DNA of 64,000 nucleotides from Leptolyngbyaceae cyanobacterium JSC-12 (lineage in GTDB: Bacteria; Cyanobacteriota; Cyanobacteriia; Leptolyngbyales; Leptolyngbyaceae). Of this stretch, positions 47,286 through 59,088 are shown piece after piece; the stretch's first letter is position 1, and each line of letters begins with the position of its first letter. The translations under genes and the position numbers were made by a program. The stretch covers positions 332,723-396,722 of the forward strand of contig CM001633.1 of assembly GCA_000309945.1 (NCBI GenBank), written 5' to 3'. The notes under the pieces were generated by a model. The model was not told the origin of the DNA and did not search any database. It was given only the letters and a program-made list of their open reading frames with translations.

Positions 47286-47819
47286 TTATGCGGGCACAAT
47301 CCGCATCAGAGGCTGGTTATACTCCACAGGTTCACCATTTTGCACCAGGATTTCAATGATCTCTCCAGCTAGTTCTGCCTCAATCTCATTCATTAATTTC
47401 ATGGCTTCAATAATGCAAACAGTTTGCCCCACTCGCACCCGTTCACCTACCTCTACAAATGGCGGCTCATCAGGAGCAGGTGCCCGGTAAAACGTCCCAA
47501 CCATGGGAGACAAAATTTCAACCCAACGACGCTCATTCGTTGGTGGGAAAGGTGTAGTAGGAGCCGCTGATACAACATCAGGTGTTGCCTTGGCTTCTGT
47601 ACTCACACCCGCTGTACCAGAAACAGGCAGAGAGGGAGTGGAAGCAACCGCATCAGATGATGGCATGCGAGCCATTCCAGCAGCTAAAAGCTGATCGTCT
47701 ACCCGCATACCGCGGCGGACGGTCAACTCAAAATCATCGCTTTTTAATGTCAACTCCGCGATATCCATCTGGTTGATGGCTTCTAACAATTCACGAAGCT
47801 CATTCAAATTCAACGACAC
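47286..47819 (-). CDS. accB: Biotin carboxyl carrier protein of acetyl-CoA carboxylase
   Basis: A 177-residue BCCP. The biotinylated Lys lies in CIIEAMKLMNEIEAEL near residue 141. An N-terminal motif LRELLEAINQMDIAELTLKS precedes an Ala/Pro-rich linker. It carries CO2 between the carboxylase and transferase halves of fatty-acid synthesis. The start is probably GTG at 47819. It sits 58 bp after efp, a pairing conserved in many cyanobacteria. Confidence 0.95.
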   Translation of the reverse strand: MSLNLNELRELLEAINQMDIAELTLKSDDFELTVRRGMRVDDQLLAAGMARMPSSDAVASTPSLPVSGTAGVSTEAKATPDVVSAAPTTPFPPTNERRWVEILSPMVGTFYRAPAPDEPPFVEVGERVRVGQTVCIIEAMKLMNEIEAELAGEIIEILVQNGEPVEYNQPLMRIVPA

Positions 47820-47877
47820 AACTATCGAAAACCTCTCAGCTAAAAGGGTCAGGGGCTAGAAGCCAGGATTCACTGAA

Positions 47878-48435
47878 CTATTCCCGCCCTAGATATGTAT
47901 CCGAGCGAGTGTCAATTTTAATTTTCTCGCCAATCGAGATAAAAAGGGGCACCATTACCTGAGCACCCGTTTCAACAATCGCAGGCTTCGTTCCCCCTGT
48001 CGCCGTGTCCCCTTTCACACCGGGATCGGTTTGAATCACTTCCAACACAACTGAGTTCGGCAGTTCCACTTCCATCACCTGTTCACCCCAGCGCACCACG
48101 TTAACCTCCATCCCTTCTTTGAGGTATTTGACGCGATCGCCGATTTGATCTGGACTCAAGCTCGCCTCTTCATAGGTTTCCATGTCCATGAACACATAAT
48201 TGTCCCCATCCTTGTAGGTGTGCTGCATTGTGCTTTTTTCCAGATTTGCCTGGGGAACAGTTTCACCAGCTCGAAAGGTACGCTCAACGACGTTCCCGGT
48301 TTGTACGTTTTTTAATTTGGTGCGTACAAAAGCGGCGCCCTTCCCTGGCTTGACGTGTAAAAACTCTACGACTCGCCAAACACCACCATCAAGCTCAATG
48401 CTGACGCCCGGTCGAAAATCATTGCTGGAGATCAT
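47878..48435 (-). CDS. efp: Elongation factor P
   Basis: A 185-residue three-domain factor that rescues ribosomes stalled at polyproline stretches. Hallmarks are [20 protein letters not shown], the modified-residue loop [17 protein letters not shown] with a Lys at the tip, and the C-terminal [17 protein letters not shown]. The modification enzyme is not here. It is the first gene of the efp-accB unit and divergent from the cyclophilin gene. Confidence 0.97.
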   Translation of the reverse strand: MISSNDFRPGVSIELDGGVWRVVEFLHVKPGKGAAFVRTKLKNVQTGNVVERTFRAGETVPQANLEKSTMQHTYKDGDNYVFMDMETYEEASLSPDQIGDRVKYLKEGMEVNVVRWGEQVMEVELPNSVVLEVIQTDPGVKGDTATGGTKPAIVETGAQVMVPLFISIGEKIKIDTRSDTYLGRE

Positions 48436-48626
48436 GTTTGAATTCGGATTATATTAACTGGCACCCCATTTTACCGCTCTGGTGGACGAGATACGAAAAA
48501 TCTCCCTGTCCCTTCCTATGGCAAGATAAGAGATTGGAGCTACATTGGAGAGTTTTTGGCTGTTGCCTGCGATCGCTCTAACGTACTCAGGACTTGAATC
48601 GTTGTGCCAATTAAGCGAGCAGTAGT

Positions 48627-49733
48627 ATGCAATTGCGAGGAATCAACGTACAGCACTGGTTAAAAACGGGGCTAACCCTGCTCCTGATGGTGTCCTTATC
48701 CGTTGGGTTAATGGCAGCAAAACCAGTGCAAATTAGTCGCTTACCGGCTGGAAACGCCATTACAGACGGTAAAGCCTTGTTACGCTCTGCCTTACCGATT
48801 GACAATCAGCCTGTCCGAGATTTACAAGCCAGTTTGGAAGATATTTCCACGCAACTGCGAGCACAGCGTCGCTGGGGGGCGATCGCAGGCGACATCGCCA
48901 AAGCCAATCGTATCTTGACCGATAAAATAGATGCTCTTCTAGCGAGTGTTCCAAACGCAAACAAAGCCAAAGCTCAAACCCTGATTGAACAAATCAAAAC
49001 CGAGCTCCCCACCTTACAAGCAGCAAATGATGCCAAAGACCGCCAACAGGTCATCGAGGCACGCAGCCACATTTTGGATTTAGTAGGTGAGCTAGAAGAG
49101 TTGATGGTGCCAAGTTTTCCCTACGAGGTACCAGAAGCTTACAGCCATCTACCCCAACTCAAGGGACGGGCAACGGTTGAGTTTGTCACGAATAAGGGCA
49201 AGATAACAGCAGTAGTAGATGGGTACAGCGCTCCAGTCACAGCGGGCAACTTTGTAGATTTGGTGCAACGTGGCTTTTATAACGGCTTACCCTTCACACG
49301 GGCTGAAGAATCTTACGTGCTGCAAGTGGGAGATCCCCCCGGACCAGAAGTGGGCTTCATTGACCCCAAGACCAAACAATATCGAGCGATTCCCCTGGAG
49401 GTAATGGTCAAGGGCGACAAAGAACCTACCTATGAAATCACGTTGGAAGATGCCGGACGCTTTCGAGAACAGCCTGTTCTCCCGTTTTCAGCGTTTGGCG
49501 CAATGGCACTCGCACGACCTAGTGATGATCCTAACGGTGGCTCTTCGCAGTTTTTCTTCTTCCTGTTTGAACCGGAACTCACCCCTGCTGGAGCAAACTT
49601 ACTAGACGGACGCTATGCCATCTTTGGGTATGTCACAGAAGGCAAGGATGTCTTGGACCAACTCAAAGCAGGGGACAAGATTGAATCTGCCAAGGTCGTT
49701 CAAGGCTTAGAGAACTTACAACAACCTGTGTAA
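48627..49733 (+). CDS. Cyclophilin-type peptidyl-prolyl isomerase, exported
   Basis: A 368-residue protein resembling the CYP38/TLP40-like cyclophilins. An N-terminal hydrophobic segment (LTLLLMVSLSVGLMAAKP) is likely a signal for the periplasm or thylakoid lumen. A helical domain (residues about 50-165) is followed by the isomerase fold (KITAVVDGYSAPVTAGNFVD, GSSQFFFFLFEPELTPAGAN, RYAIFGYVTEG). Plant CYP38 assists photosystem II assembly; a similar role is inferred. The catalytic Arg of cyclophilins is not obvious. Confidence 0.9.
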   Translation: MQLRGINVQHWLKTGLTLLLMVSLSVGLMAAKPVQISRLPAGNAITDGKALLRSALPIDNQPVRDLQASLEDISTQLRAQRRWGAIAGDIAKANRILTDKIDALLASVPNANKAKAQTLIEQIKTELPTLQAANDAKDRQQVIEARSHILDLVGELEELMVPSFPYEVPEAYSHLPQLKGRATVEFVTNKGKITAVVDGYSAPVTAGNFVDLVQRGFYNGLPFTRAEESYVLQVGDPPGPEVGFIDPKTKQYRAIPLEVMVKGDKEPTYEITLEDAGRFREQPVLPFSAFGAMALARPSDDPNGGSSQFFFFLFEPELTPAGANLLDGRYAIFGYVTEGKDVLDQLKAGDKIESAKVVQGLENLQQPV

Positions 49734-49822
49734 GACGAGGAATTTCAAAGCAGTGAGGCTTGAGCAGCAGTGAGTAACAGATTTAGAAAGGTTAGGGATA
49801 CGATGCGATCGCTCCCTGTGAA

Positions 49823-50304
49823 CTAGTGCACTTCGTATTCTCCATCTTCGATCAAATTGATAAACCGGAATATACGTTTCATCCAGAACAATCACATCGG
49901 GAGCATGTCAGTTTTGCAAGTCTCTGCATTTGCCCTCATCCCCAACCCCTGCTCCCAAGTTTGGGAGCAGGGGAGTCGAAGCTTCAAGTCCCTCTCCCAA
50001 GCTTGGGAGAGGGATTTAGGGTGAGGGCGCAAAGGTGATATGCTCCCATCACATCTGGCTCAAACCCCGTATCCTCCACTGTCTTGACTACACATTCTTT
50101 GGGGATGAAGTATGGTAGATTTGCTTCCCAAATTGCCATGCCCAAGCTAAGAGCTAAATCTTCAGCGACCCTGGAATGCTTACCTTTAGGTTTTGGCATT
50201 TCAACAATCACACCTCGTCTCAGTTCATAGCGACAGTTGGTTGCTTCTGGATACCAGGCAATAAACTCATCAAAGGATGTGGGGGAAGAGAAGGCTTGAA
50301 TCAT
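49823..50304 (-). pseudogene. Uma2 family gene split by a MITE
   Basis: From ATG 50304, minus strand, the sequence MIQAFSSPTSFDEFIAWYPE...YELRRGVIVEMPKPKGKHS is the start of a Uma2 gene. After TGFEPDV the frame runs into the MITE. Removing the MITE and one target copy gives PDVIVLDET, the expected continuation, but the following stretch shows a shortened C-terminal region with a further frame change (EDGEYEVH in another frame before a stop at 49823). So the gene was damaged by both the insertion and internal loss. Confidence 0.75.
49899..50047. mobile_element. 149-bp MITE-like element with 8-bp target duplication
   Basis: The ends GGGAGCATGTCAGTTTTGC and the reverse complement of the other end GGGAGCATATCACCTTTGC match at 16 of 19 positions. 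The flanks carry the exact direct repeat ATCACATC (49891-49898 and 50048-50055). The interior holds palindromic segments around CTCCCAAGTTTGGGAG and CTCCCAAGCTTGGGAG and no gene. It is a non-autonomous element moved by an unidentified transposase. The same style of CCCTCA-rich interior is frequent in cyanobacterial intergenic DNA. Confidence 0.85.
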
Positions 50305-50369
50305 GGCAAGCGCTCTTGACCCAACGTGTGGGAATTTCATTGATCATACTCACAGCAGAGATTTTGACC

Positions 50370-51356
50370 ATGAATGTGCGGGAGATTGGCGAGCAGGAAC
50401 TGTTACAGCGGCTTCAGGTGTTTTGTCCTGCTGAGATGATCGGTGATGACGCTGCCGTCCTTACCCCACAACCAGGGCTATCTCTGGTGGTTACCACAGA
50501 CATGTTGGTAGACAACGTGCATTTTAGCGATCGCACTACGACTCCAGAAGATGCAGGCTGGCGGGCAGCAGCAGCAAACCTGTCTGATTTAGCAGCCATG
50601 GGCGCAAGTCCAATCGGGCTTACAGTTGGCTTAGGGTTGCCCGGTGACACCCCAATCGAGTGGGTAGAGCGGGTCTATCATGGCTTAGTTGAGTGTTTAC
50701 AACCCTATAACACCATGATTATGGGGGGAGATGTGGTGCGATCGCCGGTAACCACTATCGCAATTACCGCGTTCGGGCAAGCCTCTCCTCAGCGGCTAAT
50801 TCGACGAGCCAATGCCAAACCAGATCAGGCAATTTTAGTCACAGGCTGGCATGGGGCTTCTCGTGCAGGGCTGGAACTGTTACTTAATCCGGAAATTCCA
50901 CAGTCCTTAAGTTTTCAAGAACAAACATTTTTTAAGCGAGCACATCAACGTCCCATCCCTCGACTGGATGTCCTGCCGCTGTTAGAGCAGACCCAAGAAA
51001 TCATGATTGCCGGAATGGACAGCAGTGATGGACTCGCGGATGCCGTGTTACAAATTTGTCGAGCGAGTGGGGTGGGCGCACGATTGGAGCGATCGCAACT
51101 TCCTATCCCTCCTGGTTTGGTCAATTGGGTGGGAGAGCAAACAGCAGTCCAGTGGACACTGTACGGGGGGGAAGATTTTGAACTGGTGTTGTGTTTACCC
51201 CATATCCAGGCAGAAAGGCTGTGTAAGCAACTGGGAAAAGGAGCAACAATTGTTGGTCAAACCACCGTTGAACCCGATGTTTTAGTAGTTGATTCAAGCG
51301 GCGATAACCCGTGCGATCGCCTGACATTTGACCAAGGCTTTCAACACTTTCTTTAA
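50370..51356 (+). CDS. thiL: Thiamine-monophosphate kinase
   Basis: Phosphorylates thiamine monophosphate to thiamine diphosphate, the active cofactor used by transketolase and pyruvate-oxidising enzymes. Motifs are IGDDAAVL, VVTTDMLVDNVHF, DLAAMGASPIGLTVGLGLP and GMDSSDGLADAV, all metal/ATP-binding parts of the AIR-synthase fold. The start is ATG 50370 (MNVREIGEQELLQRL), preferred to the upstream 50277, since relatives begin here. About 328 residues. No thi riboswitch was seen. Confidence 0.93.
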   Translation: MNVREIGEQELLQRLQVFCPAEMIGDDAAVLTPQPGLSLVVTTDMLVDNVHFSDRTTTPEDAGWRAAAANLSDLAAMGASPIGLTVGLGLPGDTPIEWVERVYHGLVECLQPYNTMIMGGDVVRSPVTTIAITAFGQASPQRLIRRANAKPDQAILVTGWHGASRAGLELLLNPEIPQSLSFQEQTFFKRAHQRPIPRLDVLPLLEQTQEIMIAGMDSSDGLADAVLQICRASGVGARLERSQLPIPPGLVNWVGEQTAVQWTLYGGEDFELVLCLPHIQAERLCKQLGKGATIVGQTTVEPDVLVVDSSGDNPCDRLTFDQGFQHFL

Positions 51357-51504
51357 TCATCGTTTTTTGCAGATTTCTTTTATTTATGGGATCACTCCAG
51401 TAAGTTAACGTTTTAGATAAAAATAAACATCGAATCACCCGAATATTGCGACATCCTTCCTGAAGCGTTCATTCAAAATCCCAGTCAAAGGAGATGTATC
51501 ACCT

Positions 51505-52521
51505 ATGAAAGTGGCGGTTTTTAGCACAAAACAATACGATCGCAAATTTCTGGGTGCTGCCAATGCTGGGCATGGGCACGAACTGATTTTTTATGAAGCG
51601 CACTTAGAACCCAATACTGCAAGTCTGGCGCATGGTTGCCCAGCCGTTTGTTTGTTTGTCAACGATGATGGTAGTGCCCAAACCCTGAAAATTTTGGCAG
51701 CAGGGGGCACTCAATTGATTGCTCTGCGTTGCACAGGTTACAACAACGTTGATTTACAAACCGCTGCCGAATTGGGGATGCAAGTGGTGCGTGTAACCTA
51801 TTACTCACCCTATTCAGTGGCAGAACATGCCGTTGGATTAGTATTAATGCTCAACCGCAAGCTATACAAGGCATACAATCGGGTTCGTGAAGATAATTTT
51901 TCCTTAGATGGATTAATGGGTTTTGATCTGCATGGCAAAACTGTTGGCGTGATTGGGACAGGCAAAATTGGTCAATGCTTTGCCCAAATCATGAAAGGAT
52001 TTGGGTGTCACCTATTGGGCTATGATGTGCAGCAAAATTCTGCCTGCCTTGAATTAGGAATGCAATACGCTGATCTGTCAGAAGTTCTGGCGAACTCTGA
52101 CGTGATCTCTTTGCATTGTCCATTACTACCCAGCACCCACCACTTAATCAATGCCACGACAATTCGGCAAATGAAACCTGGAGTCATGCTGATTAACACC
52201 AGTCGAGGTGGTTTAGTTGACACTAGCGCTGTGATTGAGGGAATTAAATCTGGACAGATTGGTTTTTTTGGAACTGACGTGTACGAAGAAGAGGCGAATC
52301 TCTTTTTTCAAGATTTATCCGACAGTGTGATTCAAGATGATGTGTTTCAGCTTCTTCAGTCCTTTTCGAATGTTGTAATTACTGCCCATCAGGCATTTTT
52401 TACACGAGAAGCAGTTAGCACAATTGCAGCAACAACCATCAACAGTATCACGGAATTTGAGCAGGGTCGTCCGCTCACCCAAGCAGTTGATTTACCCCAA
52501 AAGATTCCGGCAAATGCCTGA
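51505..52521 (+). CDS. ldhA: D-lactate dehydrogenase (2-hydroxyacid dehydrogenase)
   Basis: A 338-residue NAD-dependent dehydrogenase. The NAD motif is [20 protein letters not shown], the catalytic Arg is in [15 protein letters not shown] and the catalytic His in [15 protein letters not shown]. The N-terminus [16 protein letters not shown] matches fermentative D-LDH. It reduces pyruvate to D-lactate under dark anoxic conditions. An AAAGGAG site precedes ATG 51505. It is followed by glucokinase 69 bp later, on the same strand. Confidence 0.93.
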   Translation: MKVAVFSTKQYDRKFLGAANAGHGHELIFYEAHLEPNTASLAHGCPAVCLFVNDDGSAQTLKILAAGGTQLIALRCTGYNNVDLQTAAELGMQVVRVTYYSPYSVAEHAVGLVLMLNRKLYKAYNRVREDNFSLDGLMGFDLHGKTVGVIGTGKIGQCFAQIMKGFGCHLLGYDVQQNSACLELGMQYADLSEVLANSDVISLHCPLLPSTHHLINATTIRQMKPGVMLINTSRGGLVDTSAVIEGIKSGQIGFFGTDVYEEEANLFFQDLSDSVIQDDVFQLLQSFSNVVITAHQAFFTREAVSTIAATTINSITEFEQGRPLTQAVDLPQKIPANA

Positions 52522-52590
52522 AGTGGCTGTATGTGTGAATGGAAACGCACTGGCTGCCCATCATTCATGTAATTAAGTTGGAGATAGCCT

Positions 52591-53649
52591 ATGACAGTTT
52601 TGCTGGCAGGTGATATTGGTGGCACCAAAACCATTTTGCGGTTAGTCCGCGCCGATATTTCGGAGATTGGGCAGCTCCCGCGATTAACGTCCTTACATGA
52701 GGAGACTTATGCCAGCCGTGAGTTTCCTGATCTTGTGCCAATGGTGCGTTTGTTTATGGCAACAGCCCAAACGATATTAGGAGAATGGCACCCCCCTGAA
52801 CGAGCCTGTTTTGGTATTGCAGGTCCTGTTATTAATAACACCTCTAAACTCACAAATTTAGGTTGGATGCTAGAGACAGAGGCACTCCAACGAGAATTAA
52901 AAATTCCCTTGATTAGCTTAATTAATGATTTTGCTGCTGTAGGATACGGGGTCTTGTGTCTACAACCGGATGATATTTACACATTGCGGGATGGTGAAAC
53001 AAATCCTGACGGCGCGATCGCCATCATCGGGGCTGGAACTGGATTAGGGCAGGGCTATGTCATTCCCTACCCAGGCGGATATAGGGTGTTTGCGACGGAG
53101 GGTGGTCATTGCGATTTTGCGGCTCAAACAGAGTTGGAAGTGCAACTTTGGCGCTATCTCAAAGAGCATTACAATCTAGACCGAATTTCAACCGAACGAG
53201 TTGTCTCTGGGCTGGGCATTCACGCCATTTACTCATTTATGCGGAGTCGCGGCATTTGTGAAGAGTCACCAGATGTAGCACAAGCCTATCAAACCTGGTT
53301 AAAAGAAGCGGGTAAAGAGGAAAAGACCGTTGATTTAGCGGCTGTGATTTCTCAGCATGCGGTCGCCGAGAGCGATTATCTTTGTACCGAAACCATGAAT
53401 CTATTTGTCCGTGCCTATGGAGCCGAAACCGGAAATCTGGCATTGAAACTCTTACCCTACGGTGGCGTTTACCTGGCAGGGGGCATTGCCGCCAAAAACT
53501 TACCATTGCTACAACGGTGCGGATTTGTGGAAGCCTTTAATCATAAAGGGCGTGTTAGTTCTGCGATTGAACGCATCCCCATTCATGTCATCCTTAATCC
53601 ACAAGTAGGGTTGATTGGTGCTGCACTCTGCGCAGCTCAAATGGTTTAG
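52591..53649 (+). CDS. glk: Glucokinase
   Basis: A 352-residue ATP-dependent hexokinase-fold enzyme that phosphorylates glucose. The phosphate loop is LAGDIGGTKTIL, with FGIAGPVINN, LINDFAAVGYGV (catalytic Asp), IGAGTGLGQGYV and GVYLAGGIAAKN. Full length, ATG at 52591. It converts invertase-derived glucose to glucose-6-phosphate, then used by Pgi. Confidence 0.95.
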   Translation: MTVLLAGDIGGTKTILRLVRADISEIGQLPRLTSLHEETYASREFPDLVPMVRLFMATAQTILGEWHPPERACFGIAGPVINNTSKLTNLGWMLETEALQRELKIPLISLINDFAAVGYGVLCLQPDDIYTLRDGETNPDGAIAIIGAGTGLGQGYVIPYPGGYRVFATEGGHCDFAAQTELEVQLWRYLKEHYNLDRISTERVVSGLGIHAIYSFMRSRGICEESPDVAQAYQTWLKEAGKEEKTVDLAAVISQHAVAESDYLCTETMNLFVRAYGAETGNLALKLLPYGGVYLAGGIAAKNLPLLQRCGFVEAFNHKGRVSSAIERIPIHVILNPQVGLIGAALCAAQMV

Positions 53650-53963
53650 TTCATGTCAATTTGTTTGGATGGGGGATAGGGTGTGGGTTGTATGGCGTAC
53701 TTAATCGAATGAAAAATGCCTAAGTATCTACTTAAAAAAACCAAAAGCTAGTCTAAAATTTGCTGCAAGAAAATTGAACTCTTCAGATGGGTTGAAGAAA
53801 ATCGGCAAAAGTCTAAACAGCCCACACAATGTAAGCGGGAATTCTTTGGAATCAAGTTGAAGCAATCAGGTTGAACACGCTATAGGTTTGTGGGTCAACC
53901 AAAGAGGTGTGAATTTAAAGCGTGAATTCGGTCAAATGTTGAGATGAGTAGGTAGCGTCAATT
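53650..53963. other. Promoter region before pgi, no gene seen
   Basis: A 314-bp gap between glucokinase and pgi. It has no credible frame or structured RNA that I can recognise. The A/T-rich centre near 53730-53830 may hold the pgi promoter. Confidence 0.35.
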
Positions 53964-56608
<2,645 letters not shown>

Positions 56609-56614
56609 AAGATG

Positions 56615-56654
56615 GTTAAAAATCTCCAGGTTTTTTAGACTCAGAGATTTTAAC
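56615..56654 (+). promoter_or_regulatory. Stem-loop between gap1 and transaldolase
   Basis: GTTAAAAATCTC pairs with GAGATTTTAAC around a 17-nt loop, 6 bp after the gap1 stop. No T-run follows, so it may protect the gap1 message 3' end or attenuate tal rather than terminate. Confidence 0.35.
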
Positions 56655-56727
56655 TAGTGAAGCGCAAAGATTGTTGGTAGACGTTCGGCTTCAATTTGTA
56701 TCATCACCACTGTAGAGGATTTTGAAC

Positions 56728-57903
56728 ATGGCAAAGACCTTACTTGAGCAATTGCGGGACATGACCGTTGTCGTTGCAGATACAGGCGATTTGCAAGCAA
56801 TCGAAAAATTTACTCCACGCGATGCTACAACGAACCCTTCCCTGATTACGGCAGCCGCCCAAATGCCTCAGTATCAAAGCATTGTGGATGATACCTTGAT
56901 GCAGGCAAAGCACGATCTGGGCGATCGCGCATCCGATACAGAGGTCGTAACATTAGCGTTTGATCGGCTCGCAGTTTCGTTTGGCAAAAAGATTCTTGAT
57001 ATTGTCCCCAAGCGTGTCTCGACTGAAGTAGACGCTCGTCTTTCCTACGATACAGATGCCACCATTGCAAAAGCTCGTTACCTGATTTCAGAATACGAAA
57101 AAGCTGGTATTTCCCGCGATCGCATCCTGATTAAAATTGCTGCAACCTGGGAAGGGATTAAAGCTGCAGAAGTGCTGGAAAAAGAAGGAATTCACTGCAA
57201 TTTGACCCTGCTATTTGGACTGCATCAGGCGATCGCCTGTGCTGAAGCAGGTGTCACGTTGATTTCTCCCTTTGTTGGACGAATTCTCGATTGGTACGTC
57301 AAAGAAACAGGAAAACAATACGAAGGAGCCGATGATCCGGGTGTGCAATCCGTAACCCGCATCTACAACTACTACAAAAAGTTTGGCTATACTACCGAAG
57401 TTATGGGAGCCAGTTTCCGCAATATTGGTGAAATTATTGAATTAGCAGGTTGCGACTTGTTAACGATTTCTCCCAAATTGCTAGCAGAGTTGGACGCTAC
57501 TGAGGGAGAACTCATTCGTAAGCTTGATCCAGAAAAAGCAACGGCTCTTGAGATGGAGAAAATTAGCATCGATAAAGCCACCTTTGAGCAAATGCACACA
57601 GCAGACAAAATGGCATCAGAAAAATTGTCTGAAGGCATTCAAGGCTTTACAAAAGCTCTGGAAACCCTGGAACAGCTTTTAAAGGACCGCCTATCTCGTC
57701 TGATGGCTGGCAAAGCAGTCAACATTGCAGCAGAGGATATTTTCCATGCTTATGATATGGACGGAGATGGCTTTATCACCCGCGAAGAGTGGCTGGGTAC
57801 AGATGCAGTATTTGATGCCCTTGATGAAGACCATGATGGTAGAATTTCACCCCAAGAAATGAACGCCGGATTAGGGGCTGTGCTTCAGTTAGCAAAAGTT
57901 TAG
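56728..57903 (+). CDS. tal: Transaldolase with C-terminal EF-hand pair
   Basis: About 391 residues. The transaldolase barrel has the start [27 protein letters not shown], and the Schiff-base Lys in [11 protein letters not shown] near residue 135. The last 55 residues carry two calcium-binding EF-hand loops, [12 protein letters not shown] and [12 protein letters not shown], both with the usual Asp/Glu ligands. This fusion is a known family form in cyanobacteria. It interconverts pentose-phosphate and glycolysis sugars. A TTG six bases upstream is possible; ATG 56728 is preferred. Confidence 0.95.
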   Translation: MAKTLLEQLRDMTVVVADTGDLQAIEKFTPRDATTNPSLITAAAQMPQYQSIVDDTLMQAKHDLGDRASDTEVVTLAFDRLAVSFGKKILDIVPKRVSTEVDARLSYDTDATIAKARYLISEYEKAGISRDRILIKIAATWEGIKAAEVLEKEGIHCNLTLLFGLHQAIACAEAGVTLISPFVGRILDWYVKETGKQYEGADDPGVQSVTRIYNYYKKFGYTTEVMGASFRNIGEIIELAGCDLLTISPKLLAELDATEGELIRKLDPEKATALEMEKISIDKATFEQMHTADKMASEKLSEGIQGFTKALETLEQLLKDRLSRLMAGKAVNIAAEDIFHAYDMDGDGFITREEWLGTDAVFDALDEDHDGRISPQEMNAGLGAVLQLAKV

Positions 57904-57948
57904 ACACTGCGATAGAGCCGTTTGCACGGCATCCGTCATGATTTAATC

Positions 57949-57988
57949 AAGATCCCAGATAAGTAATTATTAAGCTGTCTGGGATCTT
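57949..57988 (+). terminator. Terminator after transaldolase
   Basis: AAGATCCCAGA (57949-57959) and TCTGGGATCTT (57978-57988) form a perfect 11-bp stem with an 18-nt loop, 46 bp after the tal stop. Confidence 0.55.
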
Positions 57989-58079
57989 TATAATGTACCC
58001 AATTTTTTTCCTATATTAAAGATAGGAAATGTGCGATCGCTACATTTTCCATGGAGTGCCTCGCTGCGAGGAATGAGCC

Positions 58080-58301
58080 ATGTTGAAACCAGTTTCATAT
58101 TCGTTGGATGTCATTCGAGAAGAAGCTCGCCAGCTTGTTTGTAAAGGCATTATCGACCGTCAACAGCCCATTTATGTGTTGTGCCAATATATTCCAGCAC
58201 GCGAGTGGGAATACATTGAGCGGGAACTCGAACGGAATGATTTTTTATTAAGAGATCCAGTTGTTGATCTTCTAGGTTCCGAAGATTGGTGCGAAGACTG
58301 A
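58080..58301 (+). CDS. DUF4327 family protein
   Basis: A 73-residue cyanobacterium-specific protein. VIREEARQLVCKGIIDRQQPIYVLCQYIP (partly) and ERELERNDFLLRDPV show the DUF4327 pattern. It has no membrane segment. The function is unknown. Full length, ATG at 58080. Confidence 0.88.
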   Translation: MLKPVSYSLDVIREEARQLVCKGIIDRQQPIYVLCQYIPAREWEYIERELERNDFLLRDPVVDLLGSEDWCED

Positions 58302-58392
58302 TTTGGGAAAAATCGCCTGTGGAATCCACATAGACTCAAAGCCCACAGTTGGTAGAATCCTCTGTCTTTGAGTTCTTTATGGTTAGCAGATT

Positions 58393-58941
58393 ATGAGTTT
58401 GCGGATTTACGGAAATCGAGCACTTAAAACATTGCCTGGGAGAGATACTCGTCCAACACTAGCACGAGTTCGTGAGGCAGTTTTTAATATCTGGCAGGGA
58501 AAGATTGAAGGTTGCCGTTGGCTCGATCTGTGTGCCGGAACTGGCTCAATGGGTGCAGAAGCATTGTGTCGTGGGGCAGCGATCGCAATTGCAGTTGAAA
58601 AATCGAGTCGTGCCTGTGCTGTGATTCAGCAAAACTGGCAGCAGGTTGCCCGGACAGACCAAACATTTCAAGTGCTGCGAGGCGACGTAGTAAAACGACT
58701 ACCCACTTTAGCAGGACAAACTTTCGACCGAATTTACTTCGACCCACCCTATGCAGAAGACTTATATCAGCCAGTCTTGGACGAGATTGCCAGTTACGCT
58801 CTCCTTGCTTCAGACGGTGAACTCGCTGTTGAACACAGTCCCGATCGCACTGATATAATCACTCCACCGTCCTTAGAAATTTGTCGTCAAAAAGCGTATG
58901 GCAATAGTGCCCTAACATTTTTTAGAGTTGCATTGATTTAA
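58393..58941 (+). CDS. rsmD: 16S rRNA (guanine-966-N2) methyltransferase RsmD
   Basis: A 182-residue SAM methyltransferase acting on 16S rRNA in the small subunit. Motif I is WLDLCAGTGSMGAEALCRGA, and the catalytic FDRIYFDPPYAEDLY holds the (D/N)PPY signature. The start GNRALKTLPGRDTRPTLARV is usual for RsmD. It begins with ATG at 58393, 91 bp after DUF4327. Confidence 0.93.
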   Translation: MSLRIYGNRALKTLPGRDTRPTLARVREAVFNIWQGKIEGCRWLDLCAGTGSMGAEALCRGAAIAIAVEKSSRACAVIQQNWQQVARTDQTFQVLRGDVVKRLPTLAGQTFDRIYFDPPYAEDLYQPVLDEIASYALLASDGELAVEHSPDRTDIITPPSLEICRQKAYGNSALTFFRVALI

Positions 58942-59005
58942 ACGATGCAAATGTATTGACGATCTTCTGTACTAAAGTTCTAGTGTACTGCTAATCTGAG
59001 AATTG

Positions 59006-59061
59006 AACTTTTTGAAAAAATCACGTTTTTAAGCCATGACTTCCCACCTTTTCAAAAAGTT
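59006..59061. promoter_or_regulatory. 13-bp inverted repeat in the sbcC leader
   Basis: AACTTTTTGAAAA (59006-59018) and TTTTCAAAAAGTT (59049-59061) are perfect arms 30 nt apart. The second arm is followed by TTTTGGG, so it could terminate rsmD transcripts or control sbcC, whose ATG is 28 bp later. Confidence 0.4.
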
Positions 59062-59088
59062 TTTGGGTTACGTTTAGACTGTTACAAA

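Noticed and set aside
49920-50035. Repeated CTCCC/GGGAG blocks that resemble an array
   Set aside because: There are only two inexact palindromic units with no regular spacers, and they lie inside the MITE. Not a CRISPR.
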